From Paractinoplanes polyasparticus (GTDB lineage: Bacteria > Actinomycetota > Actinomycetes > Mycobacteriales > Micromonosporaceae), in contig NZ_JAHWFK010000045.1 of NCBI RefSeq assembly GCF_019710575.1, forward strand, positions 105,209-169,208: a stretch of DNA of 64,000 bases, given 5' to 3'. The notes under the pieces were generated by a model. It ran no database searches, was not told the origin of the DNA, and saw nothing but the letters and a program-made list of their open reading frames with translations. Below, piece after piece: positions 18,846 to 30,763 of the stretch (its first letter is position 1; each line of letters begins with the position of its first letter). The translations under genes and the position numbers were made by a program.

Positions 18846-19312
18846 CCGAGACAGTTCAGCGAAATGTGGTTGTGCAGGCGCCGCAGGCCAAAGCGTTCGA
18901 GGTGTTCACCGGGCGGTTCGGTGACATCAAGCCGCGCGAGCACAACCTGATGAGTTCGCCCATCGTCGAGACGGTGCTCGAGCCCCGGGTCGGCGGCCGC
19001 ATCTACGACCGTGCCGAGGACGGCAGCGAGTGCGCCTGGGCGCGCGTGCTGGCCTACGACCCGCCGGTTCGGGTGGTCTTCAGCTGGGACATCGGCGTGC
19101 AGTGGACCTTGGAGGAGGACCCGCGGAACACCAGCGAGGTCGAGGTCCGCTTCATCGCCGAGGCGCCTGACCGCACCCGGGTCGAGCTCGAACACCGCCA
19201 CCTCGACCGGCACGGGCCAGGCTGGGAGTCGTTGAACGACTCGCTGGGCAACGACCAGGGATGGCCGCTGTACCTGAGCCGCTTCGCCGCCCTGTTCCCG
19301 AGCGAAGCCTGA
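18842..19312 (+). CDS. SRPBCC (AHSA1-like) domain protein
   Basis: A 156-aa START-like hydrophobic-cavity protein of the AHSA1/CalC group (VQAPQAKAFEVFTGRFGDIKP, then PRVGGRIYDRAEDG and FSWDIG). Such proteins bind small hydrophobic ligands. Translational coupling (ATGA) to the ArsR regulator is a recurring arrangement in actinobacteria, where the pair may sense and sequester a compound. The ligand is unknown. Confidence 0.85.
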   Translation: MTETVQRNVVVQAPQAKAFEVFTGRFGDIKPREHNLMSSPIVETVLEPRVGGRIYDRAEDGSECAWARVLAYDPPVRVVFSWDIGVQWTLEEDPRNTSEVEVRFIAEAPDRTRVELEHRHLDRHGPGWESLNDSLGNDQGWPLYLSRFAALFPSEA

Positions 19313-19348
19313 CGGAGACCGAGTACGGGCTGAGGCGGAGGGAGCGGC

Positions 19349-19918
19349 ATGGCGGAGCGCGTCGTTCTGGTCAACGGGTTGCCCGGGTCGGGCAAGACGA
19401 CTCTGGCGACGGCGCTGGCGGCCGAGCTGGCGGTGCCGCTCATCTCGAAGGACGCGATCAAGGAGGCACTGGCGGCGGCCGTGCCGCAGGTTCCGGCCGC
19501 CGCCCTCGGGCGTACGGCGTCCGAGCTCATGTGGACGCTGGCCGCCGCCGTCCCGGGCGGCGTCGTGCTGGAGTCGTGGTGGTTCCGGCCGCGCGACCTG
19601 GCATTCGTCCGGGAGGGTCGGGGCCGGACGGGGGCTCGCCAGTTCGTTGAGGTGTGGTGTGACGTCCCGGGCGAGGTCGCGCGGGAGCGGTATGCCCGGC
19701 GCGCGCGGCCCGCCTTCTACGAGGACGAGCGGCACTTGGCCGAGTCGTGGGGGCGCTGGGTCGCCGAGGCCGCGCCGCTCGGTCTCAGCCTTGAGGTGCG
19801 GGTCCGCACCGACACCGCCGTCGACATCCCCGGACTGGCCCGGGCGGTGACCCGGTTGCACGAGCTGGTGCGCGCGGCAGACGAAGCTCCGGACGAGAGG
19901 CCCTCGGCGGCACGGTAG
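19349..19918 (+). CDS. Small P-loop kinase (AAA_33 / zeta-like)
   Basis: This 189-aa P-loop protein has Walker A GLPGSGKTT at residues 10-18, a SKD motif after strand two typical of small-molecule kinases, and an Arg-rich lid (RERYARRARPAFY). It is monomer-sized and has no partner antitoxin gene next to it, so a metabolic or antibiotic-modifying kinase is more likely than a zeta toxin. The ATG at 19349 follows GGAGGGAGCGGC. It sits 36 bp after the SRPBCC gene and may be co-transcribed with it. Confidence 0.75.
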   Translation: MAERVVLVNGLPGSGKTTLATALAAELAVPLISKDAIKEALAAAVPQVPAAALGRTASELMWTLAAAVPGGVVLESWWFRPRDLAFVREGRGRTGARQFVEVWCDVPGEVARERYARRARPAFYEDERHLAESWGRWVAEAAPLGLSLEVRVRTDTAVDIPGLARAVTRLHELVRAADEAPDERPSAAR

Positions 19919-19935
19919 CGCCGGGGGCCTCGTCC

Positions 19936-20799
19936 TCAGTGGCCGGCGTGTTTCTCGACGTACTGGTTGATCTGGGTCAGGTTGAAGCGGGCGCTCTCCT
20001 CGGCTCGCTCCTCCCACGCGAAGACGCACACCGTGGCGATGCCGTCGAAGCCGACCTCGTTCAGCGTCGCGAAGAAGAGGTCCCAGTCGACCTCGCCCTG
20101 GCCCATGTCGAGGTGCTGGTGGACGCGGGCCGTGCTGCCGGGCGGGTTGACGATGTAGCGCAGGCCCGACGACGCACGGAAGTCGAACGAGTCGGCTATG
20201 TGGAGCTGGGTCAGCAGCGGGCCGGCGTAGCGGATGATCTCGGCCAGGTTGCCGCCCTGGTGGAACGTGTGCGGGCAGCAGTAGAGGAACGAGACCAGCT
20301 CGCTGTTGATGCCGCGGATCAGGTTGACCGCTCCGATGCCGTCCTCGAGGAAGTCGTCGGGATGGGGCTCGAGGACCAGGCGTACGCCCTCGCGCTCGAA
20401 GATCGGCAGCAGCTCTTCCATCGAGCGCCAGAACTGGGCCTCGCTCTCGGCGGCCAGCGAAGGGCGGCCGTTGAACTCGGAGTTCATGACGTTCACCCCG
20501 AGGTCGACGGTGATCTCGATGGCCCGCTTCCAGTAGCGGACCGCCGCCTGCCGCTCGTCCTCGTCCGGGCCGGACCATCGGTAGAGCGGCAGCACCGACG
20601 CGACGGACACCTCGGCGGCGGTGAGCTCCTTGCGGAAGGCTGCCACGCCGGCCTTGTCCACGCGTGGGTGCAGGAAGAACGGCAGGAAGTCGTCGCGCGG
20701 CGAGAGCTCGATGTGGTGGTAGCCCAGCTCGGCGACCACACGTGGCAACTCGAGCAACGGTGTCCGGCGCAGCATGTACGGGTCGAGAGCGATCTTCAC
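19936..20799 (-). CDS. iolH: IolH-like sugar isomerase/epimerase
   Basis: A 287-aa xylose-isomerase-like TIM barrel, distal gene of the inositol operon. Signature stretches are ALDPYMLRRTPLLELPRVVA, FFLHPRVDKAG, YRWSGPDEDERQAAVRYWKR and EPHPDDFLEDG, as in IolH proteins of corynebacterial iol clusters. It starts with GTG at 20799, overlapping the iolG stop by four bases. The precise reaction of IolH is not established; isomerisation or hydrolysis of a cyclitol-derived intermediate is inferred. Confidence 0.87.
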   Translation of the reverse strand: MKIALDPYMLRRTPLLELPRVVAELGYHHIELSPRDDFLPFFLHPRVDKAGVAAFRKELTAAEVSVASVLPLYRWSGPDEDERQAAVRYWKRAIEITVDLGVNVMNSEFNGRPSLAAESEAQFWRSMEELLPIFEREGVRLVLEPHPDDFLEDGIGAVNLIRGINSELVSFLYCCPHTFHQGGNLAEIIRYAGPLLTQLHIADSFDFRASSGLRYIVNPPGSTARVHQHLDMGQGEVDWDLFFATLNEVGFDGIATVCVFAWEERAEESARFNLTQINQYVEKHAGH

Positions 20800-21818
20800 G
20801 CGGCTACCTCCATCCCGTACAGCTTCGGGCGCTCCGCCAGAACCACCGGCACTCGTTCCCCGCTCCGCAGGGCGAGCACCCCGGCGTCGGAAACCACGGC
20901 GGCGGCGTACCCGTCCCAGGCGCTCGGGCCCACCGGCCGGCCGCCCGACCGCAGCGCGTCGATCCACTCCTGGAACTCCACGTCGTACGCCGCCAGGAAC
21001 CGTTCGCGCCAGTCGGCCGGCACCGGGTCGGCGGACAGACCGGCCCGCCGCACGTGCACGGGACTCAGGGAACCCAGGGCGGCCGTCCCCTCCTCTCCCA
21101 CGATCTCGCCGCGGATGTCGTAGCCGTACCGGATGTTGACCGACGTCTCCACGTCGACCAGCACCCCGGAGGAGAGCTCGAACAGCAGCATCAACGGGTC
21201 CTGCAGGTCACCGCCGAGACTGCTGCGGCGCGGCGTCAGCACCCGGACCGCCGTGATCTCGTCGTCGAACATCCAGCGGACCATGTCGATCTCGTGCACC
21301 GCGGTGTCGGTGATCGCCATTTCCTTCTCGTAGAAGCCGGGCACGCTGGCGTTGCGGTGGGCGCAGTGCATCATGAGCGGCGCCCCGATCTGACCCGTGG
21401 CGAGCACCGACTTCAGCGCCCGGTACGACGCGTCGTACCGTCGCATGTAGCCGACCTGCACGAGCCGGCTGCCGTGGGCCGCCTCCGCCTCGAGGATGCG
21501 CAGGCACGCCTCCTGCGTGGTGGCCAGCGGCTTCTCGCAGAAGACCGGCTTGCCCGCCGCGATCGCGGCCAGCACGTACTGCTCGTGGGTCGGTCCCCAC
21601 GAGCAGACCACGACCGCGTCGACGGACGGGTCGGCGATGAGCGCCTCGCCCGACTCGAAGGCGGGCGCGCCGACCCGGGCGCCGACCGAAGCGGCGACGG
21701 CTGTGTCCACATCGGCCACGGCCGTCACCCGCACCCCGGCCAGCACCGACGTCATGCGGCGGATGTGGTCCTGCCCGATCATGCCGGTGCCGATGACTCC
21801 GACCTGCAGCATTCGCAT
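20796..21818 (-). CDS. iolG: myo-inositol 2-dehydrogenase (IolG, Gfo/Idh/MocA family)
   Basis: IolG oxidises myo-inositol to 2-keto-myo-inositol (scyllo-inosose) with NAD, the first catabolic step. It is about 340 aa with Rossmann GTGMIGQDH, FCEKPLATT, and the catalytic DTAVHEIDMVRW motif whose Asp/His pair fits inositol dehydrogenases. The ATG at 21818 overlaps the ABC ATPase stop (TGATG); a GTG one codon earlier is equally possible. Gene order ABC transporter-iolG-iolH supports uptake coupled to oxidation. Confidence 0.9.
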   Translation of the reverse strand: MRMLQVGVIGTGMIGQDHIRRMTSVLAGVRVTAVADVDTAVAASVGARVGAPAFESGEALIADPSVDAVVVCSWGPTHEQYVLAAIAAGKPVFCEKPLATTQEACLRILEAEAAHGSRLVQVGYMRRYDASYRALKSVLATGQIGAPLMMHCAHRNASVPGFYEKEMAITDTAVHEIDMVRWMFDDEITAVRVLTPRRSSLGGDLQDPLMLLFELSSGVLVDVETSVNIRYGYDIRGEIVGEEGTAALGSLSPVHVRRAGLSADPVPADWRERFLAAYDVEFQEWIDALRSGGRPVGPSAWDGYAAAVVSDAGVLALRSGERVPVVLAERPKLYGMEVAA

Positions 21819-22633
21819 CACCGCTTCAGCTCGTGGGACAGCTCCGTGAGCTCGTCACCGCCGGCCATCTGCCGGGTCAGCTCGTCCAGGCTGACCTGGC
21901 TGCGGTTCTTGTCGAGCGTGGTCGCGCCCAGCTTGAGGATCACGAAGTGGTCGCCGACCAGGTAGGCGTGGTGCGGGTTGTGCGTGATGAAGACGACGCC
22001 CAGCCCGGCGTCGCGGGCCGCGGCCACGTACTTGAGCACCACGCCCGACTGCTTGACGCCGAGAGCCGCGGTCGGCTCGTCGAGGATCAGCACCCGCGCG
22101 CCGAAATACACCGCCCGGGCGATCGCCACGCACTGGCGCTGGCCGCCGGACAGCGTACCGATGGGCTGGTTGATGTCCTTGACGACGATGCCCATCTTGC
22201 GCAGCTCGGCGTCGGCGATCTCCTTCATCTTCTTGATCTTGAGTCCGGCCAGCGGGTACTTGCCCGCGGTCAGCTCGGAGCCGAGGAAGAAGTTGCGCCA
22301 CACCTCCATCAGCGACACCACGGCCAGGTCTTGATAGACGGTGGCGATGCCGTGGGAGAGCGCCTCGCGCGGCGACGAGAAGGAGACCTCCTTGCCGTCG
22401 ACCCGCAGGCTGCCGTCGTTGTGCGGGTGCAGGCCCGACATGATCTTGATCAGGGTGGACTTGCCGGCGCCGTTGTCGCCGAGCACGCAGGTCACCTCGC
22501 CCGCGTTGACGCGCAGGTTGATGCCGCGCAGGGCACGGATCGCGCCGTACGACTTGCCGACGTCGTCCATCTCGATGAGCGGCTCGCCACGGTTGAGGTC
22601 CCGGTCGGCGTGCGAGGCCAGGGTGTCGGTCAT
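21818..22633 (-). CDS. ABC transporter ATP-binding protein (sugar/inositol uptake)
   Basis: A single-NBD (271 aa) ATPase of the ribose/fructose-type (FrcA-like) uptake systems. Walker A GDNGAGKST is at residues 52-60, the Q-loop in TVYQDL, signature LSGGQRQ, Walker B ARVLILDEPTAAL and switch His in FITHNPHH. Many CUT2 ATPases carry two NBDs, but the short form is typical when the permease forms a homodimer with it. Located between the permease and iolG, so it most likely energises inositol uptake. Confidence 0.92.
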   Translation of the reverse strand: MTDTLASHADRDLNRGEPLIEMDDVGKSYGAIRALRGINLRVNAGEVTCVLGDNGAGKSTLIKIMSGLHPHNDGSLRVDGKEVSFSSPREALSHGIATVYQDLAVVSLMEVWRNFFLGSELTAGKYPLAGLKIKKMKEIADAELRKMGIVVKDINQPIGTLSGGQRQCVAIARAVYFGARVLILDEPTAALGVKQSGVVLKYVAAARDAGLGVVFITHNPHHAYLVGDHFVILKLGATTLDKNRSQVSLDELTRQMAGGDELTELSHELKR

Positions 22634-22636
22634 CGC

Positions 22637-23704
22637 CTAACCCACCTTCCTGGTGGTGGACATCTTCTTGACGTAGAGGTTGACCAGCACCGCGAGCAGC
22701 AGCATGACGCCGAGGAAGGCCTTGAACCAGTTCGGGTCCCAGCCCGCGTAGATGATGCCCAGGCTGGTCATGCCGAAGATGAACGCGCCGATCGCGACGC
22801 CGACCGCGTTGCCGAAGCCGCCGGTGAGCAGCGTGCCGCCCACCACCGCGGCGATGATGTAGAGGAACTCGTTGCCGACGCCGCCGCCGGCCTGCAGCGT
22901 GTTGAACCGGAAGAGCTGGTGCATGCCGACGAACCAGCCCAGGAACGACACCGCCATGAAGAGGCCGATTTTCGTACGCACGACAGGCACCCCGACGGCC
23001 CGGGCGCTGTCCGGGTTGCCACCCACCGCGAAGATCCAGTTGCCGACGCGGGTGCGTTGCAGGGTCCAGGCCGCGAGCGCGACGAACAGGATCCACCACA
23101 GCACCGATGTCCAGACGGTCACCGGGCCGATCTTGAAGCTCGACGCGAAGATCTTGCCGAGGGAGTCGAACCCGTCGATGTTGCTGATGTCGGGCGACGA
23201 CACCGTGCCGGTGACCAGCTTCGTGACGCCGAGGTTGGCCCCCTGCAACACGAAGAACGTGCCCAGCGTGATCAGGAAGCTCGGGATGCCGGTCCGCATC
23301 ACCAGGTAGCCGTTGAGGAAGCCGATCAGCAGGCAGAAGACCAGCGACAGCGCCGCGCCGAGCCACAGGTTCACCCCGTAGTACCAGCAGAACATCGAGG
23401 CGAACAGGCCGGCCGTGTAGACGATGACGCCGGCCGACAGGTCGAATTCGCCGCCGATCATCAGCAGGCCGACGCCGACCGCGACAATGCCGATCACCGA
23501 GGCCTGGTAGAGCACGGTGAAGAACGACTCGGCCGAGCGGAACGACGGCGCGAGGGCCAGGAAGAAGATGAAGATGATGATCGCCGCGACCAGGGCGCCG
23601 ATCTCGGGCCGGGCCATCAGACGGCTGGCCAGCCCGGCCCGGACACGGCCGGGCGGTTCGGATGAAGGAGCGGGCGCCGGCGCCGCCTCGACTGTCTGAC
23701 TCAT
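22637..23704 (-). CDS. ABC transporter permease (ribose/inositol type)
   Basis: A 355-aa membrane protein of the BPD_transp_2 (RbsC/FrcC) family with about ten hydrophobic helices, starting after a Pro/Ala-rich cytoplasmic N-tail (residues 1-35). Family motifs: GGEFDLSAGVIV and TGIPSFLITLGTFF and GGNPDSARAVGV. It lies between the binding lipoprotein and the ATPase with gaps of only a few bases, forming a complete three-gene importer inside the iol operon. Confidence 0.92.
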   Translation of the reverse strand: MSQTVEAAPAPAPSSEPPGRVRAGLASRLMARPEIGALVAAIIIFIFFLALAPSFRSAESFFTVLYQASVIGIVAVGVGLLMIGGEFDLSAGVIVYTAGLFASMFCWYYGVNLWLGAALSLVFCLLIGFLNGYLVMRTGIPSFLITLGTFFVLQGANLGVTKLVTGTVSSPDISNIDGFDSLGKIFASSFKIGPVTVWTSVLWWILFVALAAWTLQRTRVGNWIFAVGGNPDSARAVGVPVVRTKIGLFMAVSFLGWFVGMHQLFRFNTLQAGGGVGNEFLYIIAAVVGGTLLTGGFGNAVGVAIGAFIFGMTSLGIIYAGWDPNWFKAFLGVMLLLAVLVNLYVKKMSTTRKVG

Positions 23705-23717
23705 GACGACACCCCCG

Positions 23718-24710
23718 TCAGCGTGTGTTGTTCTTGGTGAACGGAATGATCTTGTCGATGTTCTCGCTGTCGACGAAGGAGGGGCCGGTCAGCACGGCCT
23801 TGCCACCGCCGATGTCGTTGCCGTTCTTCAGGTTCAGGTAGAGCGAGGTGACGGCCATGTAGCCCTGGACGTACGGCTGCTGGTCGATCGAGAACAGGAT
23901 GTTGCCGTTCTTGATCTCCGTCGCGGCCTGCTCGTTGAGGTCGAAGGTGACCAGCTTGGCCTCGCTGCCGGCCTGCTCCTTGGCCTTGATCGCGTCGAGC
24001 GCCTGCGGGGCGCCGAGCGTGACGATGGCGTCGATCGACTTGTCCTGCGCCAGCTTGGCCTGCAGGGTCGAGGTCACGGCGGCGTCGTCGGCCCCGTTGA
24101 CCTGGATGTTCTCGGTGCCGGCGACGGCCGACTTCACGCCCGCGCACCGCGCCTCGAGCGCCACCGAACCGGTCTGCTGGATCACGCAGAGCGGGTGCTT
24201 GGCGCCCTGCTGGGCAAGCCGCTGACCGGCGGTCGTGCCGGCGAGGGTCTCGTCCGAGCCGAAGTACATCAGCGCGCCCAGCTTCTGGTACTGGTCGAGG
24301 CCGGAGTTGAAGCCGACCACGGGGATGCCCGCGTCGGTCGCCGCCTTGACCGAGCCGGCCAGCGCGTCCGGGGTGACCAGCGTGGTGGCGATGCCGTTCA
24401 CCTTGGAGTCGACCGCGTTCTGGATCAGCACGGCCTGCTTGGGCGCCTCGGGGTCGTTCGAGTACTTGAGGGTGACGCCCGTGTCCTTCGCGGCCTGGTT
24501 CGCGCCGTTCTTGACCTTGTCCCAGAACGTGTCGCCGGGCGTCTCGTGCGTGATGAAGGCGATCGTGTAGCCCGAGCTTCCGGCCGCGTTGCCGCCGCCG
24601 GCGTCGGTATCTTCCTCTTTCGCGCGGCCGCCACCGCTGCATGCCGTGGCGGCGACCAGCACCGCCGCCGAGGCGGCGAGTATCCGGAAGGTGCGTGTCC
24701 GAACGGTCAT
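23718..24710 (-). CDS. Inositol/sugar ABC transporter substrate-binding lipoprotein
   Basis: A 330-aa periplasmic-binding-protein-1 (ribose-type) lipoprotein. The signal peptide ends ATAC (Cys24), followed by a Gly/Asp-rich linker. Binding-domain motifs FITHETPGDTFWDKVKNGA, GIPVVGFNSGLDQY and VTLGAPQALDAI fit the CUT2 group. The ATG at 24710 overlaps the iolE stop (ATGA), with GGAGAGAAG inside the end of iolE serving as Shine-Dalgarno, so synthesis is coupled to the enzyme. Inositol specificity is inferred from context. Confidence 0.92.
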   Translation of the reverse strand: MTVRTRTFRILAASAAVLVAATACSGGGRAKEEDTDAGGGNAAGSSGYTIAFITHETPGDTFWDKVKNGANQAAKDTGVTLKYSNDPEAPKQAVLIQNAVDSKVNGIATTLVTPDALAGSVKAATDAGIPVVGFNSGLDQYQKLGALMYFGSDETLAGTTAGQRLAQQGAKHPLCVIQQTGSVALEARCAGVKSAVAGTENIQVNGADDAAVTSTLQAKLAQDKSIDAIVTLGAPQALDAIKAKEQAGSEAKLVTFDLNEQAATEIKNGNILFSIDQQPYVQGYMAVTSLYLNLKNGNDIGGGKAVLTGPSFVDSENIDKIIPFTKNNTR

Positions 24711-25651
24711 ATCTTCTCTCCTGTGGCTGGACGGGGATCGGCGGCGGCCCGGGAGTGGAGGCCGACGGAGTTCAGGTAGGTGCGGGTGCGCTGCGCGATC
24801 GGCAGCGGCACGTCGAAGTCGACCGGGTACATGTCCTGCTCGACGACGACGAACAGCTCCGCGTCGAGTTCGCTCAGCGCGCCGAGGACGGCGGGGATGT
24901 CGGGCTCGCCGGCCGGGGGTTCGACGCTCGCGCCCTGAGCCACGGCCCGGCCGAACGCCAGGTCCTCCTTGACCGCGCGCTCGGCGATCACGGGGTCCAT
25001 CTGCTTGATGTGCACGTAGCCGATGCGGTCGGGGTAGGCCCGGATGATGCCCGGCACGTCGGCCTTGCGGTAGGCCAGGTGGCCGGTGTCGAGGCAGAGC
25101 GAGACGTACCGGGGATCGGTGTCCTGCAGGAAGCGCTCGGTCTGCGTCTGCGTCTCGACCTGGTAGTCCGCGTGCGGGTGGAAGCGCATGTGGACGCCGT
25201 ACTCCTCGAGGAGCACGCGGCCGAGCGTGTTGCTGTTGCCGACGAGCGCGCGCCACGCGTCCGGTTCGAGCTCGGCCGGCTCCAGGTAGGCGTTGGTCAC
25301 GTCGTCGCGGTAGCCCGGCACGGGCACGAACACGACGTTCTTCCCGCCGACCGCGGCCGTCAGCTCGGCGACCTTCCGCGTCTCGGCGAGCACCGTGCCG
25401 AAGTCCTTGTGCGGCCCGCCCGCGCCGGCCACCGTGCCTCCGGCCACGGACAGGCCGCGGGCGGCCAGCTCGTCGTTCAGCTGGGCCGGGTCGGTGGGCA
25501 GATAGCCGTACGGCCCGAGCTCGAGCCAGGAGTAGCCGGAGGCGACCATCTCGTCGAGGAAACGGTTCCAAGGCGTCTGCTTGGGGTCGTCGGCGAACCA
25601 GACGCCCCACGAGTCGGGGCAGCTGCCCAGTTGCAGGTGACGAATCTCCAT
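24707..25651 (-). CDS. iolE: Inosose dehydratase IolE-like
   Basis: IolE dehydrates 2-keto-myo-inositol to the trione precursor used by IolD. At 314 aa it is a xylose-isomerase-like TIM barrel with GSCPDSWGVWFADDPKQTPW near the start, the GYSWLELGPYGYLP block, and metal-ligand segments MRFHPHADYQ, SLCLDTGHLAYR and YVHIKQMDP. Length and motifs fit IolE. It stands between iolA and the transporter genes. A generic epimerase is the alternative, but neighbours make IolE strongly preferred. Confidence 0.88.
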   Translation of the reverse strand: MEIRHLQLGSCPDSWGVWFADDPKQTPWNRFLDEMVASGYSWLELGPYGYLPTDPAQLNDELAARGLSVAGGTVAGAGGPHKDFGTVLAETRKVAELTAAVGGKNVVFVPVPGYRDDVTNAYLEPAELEPDAWRALVGNSNTLGRVLLEEYGVHMRFHPHADYQVETQTQTERFLQDTDPRYVSLCLDTGHLAYRKADVPGIIRAYPDRIGYVHIKQMDPVIAERAVKEDLAFGRAVAQGASVEPPAGEPDIPAVLGALSELDAELFVVVEQDMYPVDFDVPLPIAQRTRTYLNSVGLHSRAAADPRPATGEKI

Positions 25652-25663
25652 GAACAGGGGCTC

Positions 25664-27160
<1,497 letters not shown>

Positions 27161-27168
27161 GACAGTCC

Positions 27169-29018
<1,850 letters not shown>

Positions 29019-29022
<4 letters not shown>

Positions 29023-29909
29023 GAACGCGTCCTCTCGTTGCGGGAAGTCAGCGGCAGTCGCGGGTCCACGGGCACGCCGTTCCAGGAGCCCCGCACCCAG
29101 CCGTGCGCCGGGTCATCCCGTACGAGCCATTCGCGCTCGCCGGGACCGGCCATCACGTTGAGGTAGTAGAGGTCGTAGCCGGGCGCGGCCATCGACGGAC
29201 CGTGCCAGCCGTACGGGATGAGCACGACATCGCCCGTACGCACCTCGGCGCACACCTCGATCGGGCGGTCGGCGTGCCCGTACACCCGTTGGTAGGCGCT
29301 GCCCGCGGTGCCCGACGGCGCGGCGGCGACCTCGAAGTAGTAGATCTCCTCCAGTGCGGACTCGCCCTCGCCCTGCTCGTCGTGCTTGTGCGGCGGGTAG
29401 GACGACCAGTTGCCGCCCGGCGTCAGCACCTCGCAGGCGATCAGCCGGTCGGCCTCGAACCGCTCCGGCGTGCAGAAGTTGTTGACCTGCCGGCTGGCCT
29501 GCCCGGCCCCGCGCAGCTCGACCGCGACGTCCTCGGCCGCGCCGTAGCGGAACGGCAACCGCCGGGTCGCGCGCGCGGCGGGCAGCGCGAACCGCCCGCC
29601 GTTGGGCGCCCGCACGGTGACGGTGGAGTCGCGCGGCAGATAGGCGAAGTCGGTCACCCGGGTGAAGACCGAGCGCCGTCCGGTGAGCGTCATCCGCTCG
29701 TCGTCGCAGGTCACGTCGCAGCCGCCGGAGAGCGGCAGCACCAGCATCTCGTCGTCGCCGGTCATGAACTTCGCGCGCGAGCCCACCGCCAGGTCGAGGA
29801 TGCGCAGCCCGCTGTAGCTCCAGCCGGCGTTCTCGGGCGTCACCACCACGTCGAACGGCCTCTCGGCGGTGCTGCCGTGCGGCATGACCGGGTTGACTCG
29901 GGTGCTCAC
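29019..29909 (-). CDS. iolB: 5-deoxy-glucuronate isomerase (IolB)
   Basis: IolB isomerises 5-deoxy-D-glucuronate to 5-dehydro-2-deoxy-D-gluconate. The 296-aa bicupin shows SSYPPHKHDEQGEGESALEEIYYFE, with the His/Glu metal ligands, and VLIPYGWHGPSMAAPGYDLYYLN, both diagnostic. The GTG at 29909 overlaps the previous gene's stop (GTGA). It sits between the aldolase-like gene and iolD. Confidence 0.95.
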
Positions 29910-30763
29910 AGCAGGCTCACCGCCCGGTCGACCGCGTCGGTCACGGAGCCGCTCGCCGGATAGAGCAGGGAACGGCCGATCACCAGCCCCTGCACGGTCG
30001 GCAGGTCAAGAGCCTTGCGCCATTCCGCGTACGCGGCCTCGCCCTCCCCGCCGAGGATGAGCGCCGGCAGCGTCGTCGACGCCATGACCTTGTCCATCTC
30101 GCGGACGACCGGCACCTTGAGCCACGTGTAGGCCGAGGTCGTGCCCAGCCCGGCCGCGACCGTCATCGCGCGGATCATCGCCTCGGCCGTCAGCTCGTTG
30201 CGGACCCGGCCGTCGACGCGGTGCGAGATGAACGGCTCGACCATCGCCATCCGCCGCCGGGCGGCCAGTTCGCTGACCGCCGCGCCGCACGACTGGAGCG
30301 TGGCCACGGTGCCGGCGTCGTCCGGGTCGATGCGCAGCAACATCTTGCCGCCCTCGAAACCGGCCGTGGCGATGCTCTCGGCGTCGTACGCGGTGAACCT
30401 GTCGTCGATCTCGAACGACGTGCCGGCCAGCCCGCCCCGGTTCATCGAGCCGATCACGACCTTCTCGTCCAGGGCGCCCAGCAGCAGCAGGTCTTCCAGG
30501 ATGTCGGGGGTGCCGAGGACGCCGTTGACGCCCGGACGGGCCAGCGCCGTGCGGATGCGGTCGAGCAGATCGACCCGGTTCGCCATGGCCAGGGGATCGT
30601 CGCCGGCGCGCAGGGCGCCGCGGGCCGGGTGGTCGGCAGCGATGATCATCAGCTTGCCGTGCGGCCCGAACAGGCTCGTCGGCGGGCGCCGGGCCGACGC
30701 GGCGGCGGCGATGGCGGCCGGGCGGCGGGTGCGGATGTCGAGGAGGTCGTCGAGGTCAGGCAT
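29906..30763 (-). CDS. Cgl0159-family (beta/alpha)8 aldolase-like protein of iol cluster
   Basis: A 285-aa class I aldolase-like TIM barrel (DeoC/LacD superfamily). Motifs: LMIIAADHPARGAL near the N-terminus, GFEGGKMLLRIDPDD, and TSAYTWLKVPVV with a Lys at the Schiff-base position. In corynebacterial iol clusters a member follows iolC, as here. No separate iolJ is present, so this protein is the best candidate for cleaving 2-deoxy-5-keto-gluconate-6-phosphate to dihydroxyacetone phosphate and malonate semialdehyde. That assignment is inference. It overlaps iolC by 8 bases. Confidence 0.85.
   Translation of the reverse strand: MPDLDDLLDIRTRRPAAIAAAASARRPPTSLFGPHGKLMIIAADHPARGALRAGDDPLAMANRVDLLDRIRTALARPGVNGVLGTPDILEDLLLLGALDEKVVIGSMNRGGLAGTSFEIDDRFTAYDAESIATAGFEGGKMLLRIDPDDAGTVATLQSCGAAVSELAARRRMAMVEPFISHRVDGRVRNELTAEAMIRAMTVAAGLGTTSAYTWLKVPVVREMDKVMASTTLPALILGGEGEAAYAEWRKALDLPTVQGLVIGRSLLYPASGSVTDAVDRAVSLL

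Noticed and set aside
19349..19918. Zeta-type toxin of a toxin-antitoxin pair
   Set aside because: Walker A fits, but no small antitoxin gene lies next to it and the kinase is typical of metabolic AAA_33 proteins.
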